Shown here: in pieces, positions 1 to 7,259 of the stretch | How the letters are laid out: each line of letters opens with the position of its first letter | Numbering within the stretch: position 1 is the first letter of the stretch | The notes under the pieces: model-generated | Database searches by the model: none | Told to the model about the DNA's origin: nothing | What the model saw: the letters and a program-made list of their open reading frames with translations, nothing else | Assembly: GCA_009910795.1 (NCBI GenBank) | Contig: VMEE01000014.1 | Coordinates: 1 to 21,788 of the forward strand | Length of the DNA stretch: 21,788 bases | Source of the DNA: Dehalobacter sp. CP | GTDB taxonomy: Bacteria; Bacillota_B; Desulfitobacteriia; Desulfitobacteriales; Syntrophobotulaceae | Reading direction: 5' to 3' | Program-made: the position numbers and the translations under genes

Positions 1-17
1 ATCAAACTCTCCATAAA
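1..17 (-). rRNA. 16S rRNA gene, 5' end only (runs off the window)
   Basis: Read on the minus strand, the first bases are TTTTTATGGAGAGTTTGAT, the hallmark start of a Firmicutes 16S rRNA (the AGAGTTTGAT site used by universal primers). By alignment to the E. coli start the mature 5' end lies near position 17. The rest of the gene lies to the left of the window. The leader and promoter at 18-183 support this. Confidence 0.9.
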
Positions 18-183
18 AACTATTTACGGAGCTTGATTCAGCTCTTGTTTTACTAAAATTCATTGACGAGTCTAGCTTTTAATTCATTCTTGTTGTTCAG
101 TTTTCAATGACCTTTGCGCTTCTTTCAGGCGTTCCCGCCCCGAGACGCTTTATTATAATAGCACGCTGTTTTGACACTGTCAA
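18..183 (-). promoter_or_regulatory. rRNA operon promoter and leader
   Basis: On the minus strand there is a perfect -35 TTGACA (178-183), a 17-bp spacer and a -10 TATTAT (155-160). A transcript from about 147 would run through a leader of roughly 130 nt into the 16S start. The leader contains CATTGAAAACTGAACAAC (about 93-110), the kind of stretch seen in Firmicutes rRNA leaders and spacers, where it may act in antitermination or processing. The role is inferred from family knowledge; the promoter match is direct. Confidence 0.85.
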
Positions 184-425
184 CAGCAAATCACAAGGAA
201 TTCGATATTTTCTTATACATTATGCAGAAGTGTTCTTTGCAGCTATTCGGCCAGTTTAAAACTATTTCTGTCCATCGGTTTTATTATTTTAATAATAAAT
301 CATCAGCGCTATTAATTATGATGTCCAAAAAATACTGTTTCTGTTGCTGATGATTTTATTATATGAAGAAGAATTAATGAGCGTTCTTTGTCTCTAAAAA
401 AATGATCGTTTTTAATTAATAGATC
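184..425. other. Intergenic region with one inverted repeat
   Basis: No gene is seen between the rRNA promoter and tyrS. The only structure is an inverted repeat, AATAAATCATCAGC (294-307) against GCTGATGATTTTATT (346-360), which pairs with one extra T and a loop of about 38 nt. It is AT-rich and lacks a clear terminator T-run. Confidence 0.4.
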
Positions 426-433
426 CTACGATC
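396..433 (-). terminator. tyrS: Possible terminator of tyrS
   Basis: On the minus strand GATCGT (428-433) pairs with ACGATC (404-409), followed one base later by seven T (396-402). The stem is only 6 bp with an 18-nt loop and it overlaps the stop codon, so it is a weak candidate. Confidence 0.35.
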
Positions 434-1661
434 TAATTCGAATAAATTTTCTCTTGCCGACCTTCAAGATATCACCGTCCGAAAGACGAATGGCAGCCTG
501 CGAATCTGAGAGCTTTTCATCGTTAAGCTTCACTCCGCCCTGTTCAACCAGTCTTCTGGCTTCTCCCCTGCTCGGGGCAAGCGCTGCATTGACCATCAGC
601 GTAACCAGTTCGATCGTGCCGTCCTTCGATGCACCAAGTTCCGCAAGGCTATATTCAGGCATCTCATCTGGAGCTTCTTTTTTCTGGAACATTTTAATAA
701 ATTCGTCTTTTGCCTGATCGGCTTCGGAATCTCCATGATAAATTCGGACAATCTCCCATCCCAGACGCATTTTTAAGTCACGCGGATGAACGCTGCCGTC
801 AGCAAGGCCCTTTTCTAGACGGCGAATTTCGTCAACAGGCACTTTTGTGACCAATTCGAAATAGCGAATCATCAATTCGTCCGGCAAAGACATCGTTTTT
901 CCAAACATTTCTCTGGGGCTTTCATAGACTCCGATGTAATTACCAAGACTTTTACTCATTTTATGAACGCCGTCAAGCCCCTCAAGGATTGGCGTTGTTA
1001 AAGCAACCTGCGGTAATTGCCCATAATCTTTTTGCAGCGTACGGCCCATGAGTAAATTAAACTTCTGGTCTGTCCCTCCTAGTTCGACGTCGCTTTGCAG
1101 CGCTACCGAGTCATAGCCCTGCATCAACGGGTAAAAGAATTCATGAATGCTCATCGGCCGTTCCTCCTGATATCTCTTGGCAAAATCATCTCTTTCCAGC
1201 ATTCTGGCAACCGTACAATTGGAAGCTAACTTAATGACCTCTTCAAAACTGAGCTTTGAAAGCCAGGTGGCATTAAACTCAATCCTTGTTTTAGCGGGAT
1301 CGAGAATTTTAAATATCTGTTCTTTATAGGTTTCCGCATTCCGAAGCACTTCTTCTTCGGTCAATGCCTTTCTAGTTTCGGATTTTCCCGTAGGATCACC
1401 TATCCTGCCCGTAAAATCTCCGATGATGATCACTGCCTGATGCCCCAGATCCTGAAACTGTCTCATTTTCTGCAAAGGAACGGTATGTCCCAAATGAATA
1501 TCTGGAGCCGTCGGGTCAAGTCCAAGCTTAACCGTCAGCGGTTTATTTGACAAAAGGGAATTCTTTATTTTTTCTTTCAGTTCATCCTCCGGCACAATCT
1601 CAGCAGCACCTGTTTTTAATATCTCCATTTGTCTTTGTACTTCTTTGTCTAAATCGATCAA
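426..1661 (-). CDS. tyrS: Tyrosyl-tRNA synthetase (TyrZ-type)
   Basis: Class I aminoacyl-tRNA synthetase that charges tRNA-Tyr in the cytoplasm. The protein is 411 residues from the chosen start. It shows the HIGH-type motif HLGH (residues 56-59) in KLGLDPTAPDIHLGH, the KMSKS motif (234-238), the GDFTGRIGDPTG loop and a C-terminal S4-like RNA-binding domain (about 345-411, VKLNDEKLSD). The KLGLDPTAPDIHLGH form is typical of the TyrZ branch. The frame stays open upstream to an ATG at 1778, but that extra 39 residues looks unlike the family. A TTG at 1661, 9 nt behind GGAAGGAA (1671-1678), gives the family's usual N-terminus (IDLDKEVQRQ). It is transcribed alone, divergently from the PBP gene. 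No T-box motif is visible in its leader of about 150 nt. Confidence 0.96.
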   Translation of the reverse strand: MIDLDKEVQRQMEILKTGAAEIVPEDELKEKIKNSLLSNKPLTVKLGLDPTAPDIHLGHTVPLQKMRQFQDLGHQAVIIIGDFTGRIGDPTGKSETRKALTEEEVLRNAETYKEQIFKILDPAKTRIEFNATWLSKLSFEEVIKLASNCTVARMLERDDFAKRYQEERPMSIHEFFYPLMQGYDSVALQSDVELGGTDQKFNLLMGRTLQKDYGQLPQVALTTPILEGLDGVHKMSKSLGNYIGVYESPREMFGKTMSLPDELMIRYFELVTKVPVDEIRRLEKGLADGSVHPRDLKMRLGWEIVRIYHGDSEADQAKDEFIKMFQKKEAPDEMPEYSLAELGASKDGTIELVTLMVNAALAPSRGEARRLVEQGGVKLNDEKLSDSQAAIRLSDGDILKVGKRKFIRIRS

Positions 1662-1815
1662 TTTAAAACATTCCTTCCATTCTTCGATATACCTTAAGTA
1701 CCTTGTCTTCCTTATAAAGAATAATAAAATCAATTTATCAAATACACCGCCAGAATATATAAAATTTGGAGCTGACATGGTGCTATATAAAGTTCTTTGC
1801 GCTTAAGCATCTTAT

Positions 1816-1844
1816 ATTATAAAGAAATATAAATTTTATATCAA
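1816..1844 (-). promoter_or_regulatory. tyrS: tyrS promoter
   Basis: Minus strand: -35 TTGATA (1839-1844), 17-bp spacer, -10 TATAAT (1816-1821). Transcription would start near 1809, leaving a leader of about 148 nt before the TTG start. No AGGGTGGNACCGCG T-box signature or long terminator hairpin is seen in that leader. Confidence 0.75.
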
Positions 1845-1867
1845 CCTCTTACCAAATTGATACTGTT

Positions 1868-1894
1868 TTTACAGCCTTTAAAATATGATATAAT
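1868..1894 (+). promoter_or_regulatory. Promoter of the PBP gene
   Basis: TATAAT (1889-1894) is preceded by TG at 1886-1887, which makes an extended -10. A TTTACA (1868-1873) with a short 15-bp spacer may serve as -35. It lies about 24 bp from the divergent tyrS promoter, so the two may influence each other. Confidence 0.6.
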
Positions 1895-1951
1895 GTTTTG
1901 AGCTTATTAATCTATATACTTATTAATAAGTCTTTATCTAGGAGGCAAAAA

Positions 1952-4603
1952 ATGGCTAATAACAATGATTATCATAACCGTAATGCAGATCAGAAAAACA
2001 GGCGGGTTCACCCTGTCAAAAAGAAAAAAAAGTTTTTTAATACACCCTACTTCAGAATTCCTCTTCTTATCATCATTCTACTCATTGTGATTTTAGGTAT
2101 TTACTTAATTGTTGCTGTTGCAAAAACCCCCAAATTAGATGTTGAGCTGCTGACAGGTCAGAAACAATCCTCTGTGGTCTATGACAATGAACAGAATTCG
2201 ATTGCCCAGCTTCACTCCACCGAAAACAGACTGCTGGTCGACTATGAAGACATACCGGACACAGTGAAGGAAACGTTTATTGCGGTGGAAGATAAACGGT
2301 TTTATAAACATTTTGGGGCAGACCCGGTTCGGATTATCAAATCAGCTTTTAATAACCTGAAGGCCGGCAAAGTCGTCGAAGGCGGCAGCACCATCACGAT
2401 TCAGCTCGCCAAAAACGCTTTTATTGAAGATCCGACGGCACAGAGGCTTTCGCGCAAGATCCAGGAAGCCGTTCTGGCTCTTCAGATTGAGCATGCTTAC
2501 ACCAAAAATGAAATTCTGACCTTTTATTTGAATCGGATTTACTTAGGGGAATCGTCTTTCGGAATCCGGACCGCTTCTTTGACTTATTTTAACAAAGAAC
2601 TTAAGGATCTGAATCCGGCTGAAATCGCCATGCTGGCCGGCCTCCCTCAAGCTCCAAGCGGTTATGACCCATACTTTTATCCGGAAAAAGCCAAAGCAAG
2701 ACGAACAATCGTCCTGGGTGTGATGAGAGACAATGGCATTATTACACAGGCTGATTATGACAAGTATGTCGATACACCTTTCACGTTTGTTGACCAGGTT
2801 AAATCCAAACAAAAGAATGTCCAAATGCCCGAAATTGCAACGCGCAACAAACAACACCCTTATTTTGTTGATTATGTAATTTCCGAGCTTCAGGCTAAAT
2901 ATGGCTTTACACCTGAACAGATCTATAGCGGCGGTTTAAAGATTTATACGACTGTAAATTCAAAAATCCAGACCAAAGCCGAGGAAGCTTTTGCAGACCC
3001 CAAGAATTTCCCTGCTAACAGTAAGGACGGGACTTCCGTTCAAGGTGCTATGACTGTACTGGAGCCCGATAGCGGGGCGATCGCAGCAATGGTAGGAGGC
3101 CGGGAATACACTCCGATGGGTTTGAACCGCGCTTACCAATCCAAAAGGCAGCCCGGATCGACTGCCAAGCCACTGGTTGTCTATGCGCCGGCACTTGAAC
3201 ACGGCGGTTATTATCCTGGAACAGTATTCGATGATATGCCAGTTAAATTTAATAACGGTGATGGCACTGTCTGGGCCCCGACGGATTATGACACCATTAC
3301 TTCCGGTTGGCGGGGTTTGATCACGATGCGCGAAGCTGTCGAGGACTCTGTAAACGTTTACGCCGTAAAACTCTTAAGCTCTCTCGGGGTTGAAAACGGT
3401 TGGCAGTTCGCCAAGAATAATCTGGGGCTTTCCCTAACCAACAATGACAAAGTATTAAGCATGGCCCTCGGGACATTTGATATTTCCACCCTGCAGATGG
3501 CCTCAGCTTACGGAACATTTGCCAATAACGGAGTCAAAGCTGAACCTTACAGTGTTATTAAAGTCGTGGGCCCTGACGGTAAAACGCTGGTCGAAAACAC
3601 GTCTTCCGAGAAAAGAGTGATGAAAGAAACCACCGCTTATTTGATGAATGATCTCCTGAGAAGCGTTGTAACCTCCGGAACAGGCACAAAGGCCCGAATT
3701 GGCAATTGGTATATCTGCGGTAAGACGGGTACCACATCCCTGGATCCTGCTAAATTCGGCAATAGGTCCGGTAATCCCGATGCCTGGTTTGCCGGCTATA
3801 GCCCAAAATACGCGGGGGTTGTCTGGATGGGGTATGATCAGACAGATACAAGCCATTACCTGTATAAGGTATATGGCGGCAGCTACCCGGCCAGCATCTG
3901 GAAACAAGTCATGACGGTTGCCCACGAAGGACTGGCAGTTCAGTCAAGTATCAGCCGTCCCGAAGGGCTTACGACCGTAAAATTCGATTCCAAATCAGGT
4001 CTTCTGCCAAGCAGTCTGACTCCTTCGGAATTTGTTAAAACAGAGATATGCGCAACAGACAGTGTCCCTACAAAAGTCAGTGATGTTTGGGTCGAAGTGA
4101 ATGTCGATGCCAATAACCCCAATCTTTTAGCCCCCGTAGGCAGCATGAATGCCATATCGAGGATTTGCCTGAACGTTCTGGACCGGCCTAAAGATGTGAC
4201 CTGGCCGTCGGACGAAGCCCCCTATAAGGCTCCGGACAAATATGTGAATGAAAGTGGCGGCTCTACCAGCGGTGAGACTCCACCGGCAGGAGATTCAAGT
4301 ATTCCTCAATTGTCTTTGTCTTCTCCGTATTATGACGGATCGAGCACCGTTGTTCAGCTTCCGGTTTCTAACTATAACAGCAAAAAATATACCGTTAAGC
4401 TGTATATCAAGAAACCGGGACAATCCTATCTTGAAACGTATGTGCCGGAAGACGGAAACAAGAGGACGATTCAATACCGTTTAAATCTTTTCGGTGCCGG
4501 AGCCGTCTCCGGGACCTACACCTTCTGGGGTGTTCTGATGGACAATGACTCTTTTACAGAGGGTCCTCCGTCAAATCCCGTAACGTTGGAAATCAGTAAT
4601 TGA
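1952..4603 (+). CDS. Class A penicillin-binding protein (PBP1A-like)
   Basis: Bifunctional peptidoglycan synthase of 883 residues that polymerises glycan strands and cross-links peptides at the outer face of the membrane. Order: Lys-rich cytoplasmic tail (residues 24-27 KKKK), one transmembrane segment (36-57), a GT51 glycosyltransferase domain (about 80-250) with catalytic Glu113 in AVEDKRFYKH and the motifs GGSTITIQLAKN (144-155) and RKIQEA, then a transpeptidase domain with active-site Ser403 in STAK, SVN (466-468) and KTGT (591-594). A Ser/Thr/Pro-rich linker leads to a C-terminal beta-rich domain of about 90 residues that resembles an Ig/FN3-type module. The ATG at 1952 follows AGGAGG (1940-1945) by 6 nt; the upstream in-frame extension lacks such a site. 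The gene stands alone between its own promoter and a strong terminator. Confidence 0.96.
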   Translation: MANNNDYHNRNADQKNRRVHPVKKKKKFFNTPYFRIPLLIIILLIVILGIYLIVAVAKTPKLDVELLTGQKQSSVVYDNEQNSIAQLHSTENRLLVDYEDIPDTVKETFIAVEDKRFYKHFGADPVRIIKSAFNNLKAGKVVEGGSTITIQLAKNAFIEDPTAQRLSRKIQEAVLALQIEHAYTKNEILTFYLNRIYLGESSFGIRTASLTYFNKELKDLNPAEIAMLAGLPQAPSGYDPYFYPEKAKARRTIVLGVMRDNGIITQADYDKYVDTPFTFVDQVKSKQKNVQMPEIATRNKQHPYFVDYVISELQAKYGFTPEQIYSGGLKIYTTVNSKIQTKAEEAFADPKNFPANSKDGTSVQGAMTVLEPDSGAIAAMVGGREYTPMGLNRAYQSKRQPGSTAKPLVVYAPALEHGGYYPGTVFDDMPVKFNNGDGTVWAPTDYDTITSGWRGLITMREAVEDSVNVYAVKLLSSLGVENGWQFAKNNLGLSLTNNDKVLSMALGTFDISTLQMASAYGTFANNGVKAEPYSVIKVVGPDGKTLVENTSSEKRVMKETTAYLMNDLLRSVVTSGTGTKARIGNWYICGKTGTTSLDPAKFGNRSGNPDAWFAGYSPKYAGVVWMGYDQTDTSHYLYKVYGGSYPASIWKQVMTVAHEGLAVQSSISRPEGLTTVKFDSKSGLLPSSLTPSEFVKTEICATDSVPTKVSDVWVEVNVDANNPNLLAPVGSMNAISRICLNVLDRPKDVTWPSDEAPYKAPDKYVNESGGSTSGETPPAGDSSIPQLSLSSPYYDGSSTVVQLPVSNYNSKKYTVKLYIKKPGQSYLETYVPEDGNKRTIQYRLNLFGAGAVSGTYTFWGVLMDNDSFTEGPPSNPVTLEISN

Positions 4604-4613
4604 CGATGCCTCT

Positions 4614-4661
4614 AAAAAAATACTGCCGATGGTTTAGATAACCTCGGCAGTGTTTTTTTTG
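4614..4661 (+). terminator. Intrinsic terminator after the PBP gene
   Basis: ACTGCCGA (4622-4629) pairs with TCGGCAGT (4644-4651), extended inside by GGTT/AACC, and is followed by eight T (4653-4660). An A-run (4615-4621) on the other side makes it usable in the minus direction too, as the end of mutS2 transcripts. Confidence 0.93.
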
Positions 4662-4709
4662 TGGCTAGTATACCGTTCTCTAATAACTAGACATTTAAAC
4701 CTTCATAGC

Positions 4710-4824
4710 TGGGTCTGTGTGCCACAGTTCCAGCGTAAGCAGAGCATGGATGCGGAGCGCGGCTGTTAGCGCCACGGAGGGCGCTATCTGCCGAGAGCGG
4801 AATGTGGCGCGCAGACCAGACCCA
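4710..4824. ncRNA. GC-rich multi-hairpin element (structured RNA or dispersed repeat)
   Basis: Clearly more GC-rich than the flanks and without a credible ORF. Its ends pair: TGGGTCTG (4710-4717) with CAGACCCA (4817-4824), then GCCAC (4721-4725) with GTGGC (4804-4808), then TTCC with GGAA. Inside lie a perfect hairpin, TAGCGCC (4767-4773) / GGCGCTA (4780-4786) with loop ACGGAG, and a less regular arm (4731-4765) closed by CAGC/GCTG that contains ATGGAT. The layout is a closed multi-branch junction. It lies between convergent genes. It could be a small RNA, a non-autonomous repeat or a processing/terminator element; the strand cannot be decided. Confidence 0.55.
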
Positions 4825-4867
4825 AATATATATATTTATCAACTTATTCAAAGATCAATGTACTAGT

Positions 4868-7258
4868 TTACTTTAATTCAACGATCGTAACCCCGGAATC
4901 GCCTTCGCCAAACTCTCCTAAGCGGTAAGCAGCAACATGGGGATGTCTCTTCAAGAACTGATGAATGCCTGCCCGCAGGGCGCCTGTCCCTTTGCCATGA
5001 ATCACACTGACCTGATTGATTCCTGTAATCACAGCATCATCCAGATACTTATCCAGCATCAGGATGCCCTCTTCAACCAGTTTTCCCCGAAGATCAATTT
5101 CACTTCTGAGATTTACCGCTTTGCTCAGCCCGAAAGTACCTTTGATTGTTTTTTCAAAATGCTCTGGTTTCCTCGTCTCATCGACCAACCGGATTTCAGA
5201 CAGCGGAACGCTGACTTTCAAAATGCCCGTCTGGACCAGCACTTCATTGTTGTTATCAGGTTTTTGCAGGACCTGGCCTTTCTGTCGAAGATTGGGCATA
5301 TAGACCGTTTGCCCCGGTTCTACCTGCCCGGGCTTCGGTCCGGATTTGTTTCTTTCGGCGTACCCGGTTTCATATACCTTTTCGGAGAGTTTTTTTAGTC
5401 CCTGACGTGTTTTCTCCAGGGCTGCTTCCTGTTCACGCCGTTCTTTCTTCTGGGCTTCCTTGATTTCTTTGATGATTCCTTCGGCTTCGAGTCTGGCCTG
5501 ACGGACAACTTCTACAGCCTCTTCTTTGGCTTTACGAAGAATATCTTCGTATTTCTCTTCTAATTCCAGATTCTTTTTCTTAAGCTCCGCGGCTTTATGT
5601 TCAGCCTTCTTCTGCTCTTCTTCCACACTCCGTTTTTTGAGTTCAATCTCTCTTTGCGTATCCTCAAGGTTCTCCAGGAGATCGCTCTCCTTCATGTCCC
5701 GTTCAGAGATAAAGGAGCGGGCTTTTTCCAAAATACCACTGCCAAGTCCAAGCCGCTGGGCAATCGATAAGGCATTGCTGCGTCCGGGAATACCGGTGAG
5801 CAGGCGGTAGGTGGGCTTTAGCGTTTCCGGATTAAACTCAACTGAAGCATTTTCAACCCCGGGTGTATTGTAGGCAAAGGTCTTTAATGCACCGTAGTGC
5901 GTCGTAGCCACCCCGCAGCTTCCACGCTCCAATAATTCCGCAAGGATCGCCATGGCCAGGGCAGCCCCTTCTCCCGGATCTGTCCCGGCCCCAAGCTCGT
6001 CCAGCAGAACCAGGGAACGGCTGTCGGCTTCCCGGGTAATATCCACAATATTGGTCATATGCGCGGAGAATGTACTTAATGACTGTTCGACACTCTGCTC
6101 ATCACCGATATCGACAAAAATCCGAGTGAATATCCCAAGCCGGGAATCACTTTCGACCGGAATATGCAGACCGGACTGCATCATCACCGCCATAAGGCCG
6201 ATTGTCTTCAGCGTCACAGTCTTCCCACCGGTGTTCGGACCGGTAATAATCAGAAATTGATCATCTATCCCGAGTTCGACGGATATCGGTACAACAGGCC
6301 CGGTGAGCAGCGGATGTCTCGCGCCGATCAGCTTGACCTCCTGTTTATTCATTACGAGCGGTGACCCGGCTTCCATATCTTCACTTAGACGGGCTTTCGC
6401 CAGAATGAAATCCAGCTTAATCAAGGCTTCATTCAACAGCAGGATTTCCGGAATCCTGGCGGCAACGCTTGCTGTAAGCTGCTGAAGAATCCTTTGAACT
6501 TCCCTGTTCTCTTTCAGGGTGATCTCCCTCAGTTCATTGCCAAGCTGGACCACTGCCATCGGTTCGATGAAAAGCGTCGCGCCGCTGGCTGACTGATCAT
6601 GGACAATTCCGGGAAAAGCGGAACTGTATTCCATTTTGATTGGAACCACATAACGGTCCCCTCTGCTTGTGATGACATTGTCCTGAAGCATCTTTTGATA
6701 GTTCGGATTTCTTAAAATACCATCGAGGCTTTCCTTAATCCGCTGCTGGCTTGTTCCTTTCGCTTTCCGCAGTCTGGCCAGCTCTTCGGAAGCCCGGTCA
6801 TTGATATCCCCGTCCTCGGAAACACTGCGGGAGATATCGTCTTCTATCTCTTTCTGCGGTACAATCCCATCGACCGTTTCTCTGAGCGTATCTAATTCGC
6901 TGTACGGATCTTTTCCTGCCTGGCTTCCTTCCAGCAGCGTATTCTTCAGGCGGCGGGCAGTTTTCAACGTATCTCTGATTTCCAGCAATTCTTCCGGATT
7001 TAAGGTTCCGCCCCGGTCGCATCTTTCCAGATAAGGACGAATTTCCCGCGCGCCTCTGACTGAAAACAAAGGGTTCATCCTAAGGAGAATTTTCCCTTCG
7101 TCCGTTTCACGGAGCAGCGCTCTCACGGTACGCAGATCCAACTCCGGAACAAGGGCTTCCGCTAATTCTTTCGCCCCGGGAAGCATGCAATGATTCCTAA
7201 GCCGTTCTCTGACTGCGCCAAAATCCAGTTTTGCCAGGACTTTATCTGAAGCTATCAA
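4868..7258 (-). CDS. mutS2: MutS2 family ATPase/Smr endonuclease
   Basis: 796 residues, the usual length for MutS2. This DNA- and ribosome-associated ATPase is known for limiting homologous recombination and, in Bacillus, for rescuing collided ribosomes. Visible: MutS core and clamp helices (about 1-320), Walker A GPNTGGKT (340-347), Walker B LVLLDELGAGTDPGEG (416 onward), the STFSAHM signature before it, a long Glu/Lys-rich coiled coil (about 515-640), and a C-terminal Smr domain with IDLRG and the HGKGTGAL motif. The start is TTG at 7258, two bases from the end of the upstream U32 stop codon. A GAGGGG in the end of that gene (7271-7276) is the likely but rather distant ribosome site. The two genes form one operon and are probably translationally coupled. 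Confidence 0.96.
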   Translation of the reverse strand: MIASDKVLAKLDFGAVRERLRNHCMLPGAKELAEALVPELDLRTVRALLRETDEGKILLRMNPLFSVRGAREIRPYLERCDRGGTLNPEELLEIRDTLKTARRLKNTLLEGSQAGKDPYSELDTLRETVDGIVPQKEIEDDISRSVSEDGDINDRASEELARLRKAKGTSQQRIKESLDGILRNPNYQKMLQDNVITSRGDRYVVPIKMEYSSAFPGIVHDQSASGATLFIEPMAVVQLGNELREITLKENREVQRILQQLTASVAARIPEILLLNEALIKLDFILAKARLSEDMEAGSPLVMNKQEVKLIGARHPLLTGPVVPISVELGIDDQFLIITGPNTGGKTVTLKTIGLMAVMMQSGLHIPVESDSRLGIFTRIFVDIGDEQSVEQSLSTFSAHMTNIVDITREADSRSLVLLDELGAGTDPGEGAALAMAILAELLERGSCGVATTHYGALKTFAYNTPGVENASVEFNPETLKPTYRLLTGIPGRSNALSIAQRLGLGSGILEKARSFISERDMKESDLLENLEDTQREIELKKRSVEEEQKKAEHKAAELKKKNLELEEKYEDILRKAKEEAVEVVRQARLEAEGIIKEIKEAQKKERREQEAALEKTRQGLKKLSEKVYETGYAERNKSGPKPGQVEPGQTVYMPNLRQKGQVLQKPDNNNEVLVQTGILKVSVPLSEIRLVDETRKPEHFEKTIKGTFGLSKAVNLRSEIDLRGKLVEEGILMLDKYLDDAVITGINQVSVIHGKGTGALRAGIHQFLKRHPHVAAYRLGEFGEGDSGVTIVELK

Positions 7259-7259
7259 T

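Noticed and set aside
1662..1778. N-terminal extension of tyrS to the ATG at 1778
   Set aside because: The extra 39 residues do not fit the family, and a well-placed ribosome site supports the TTG at 1661.
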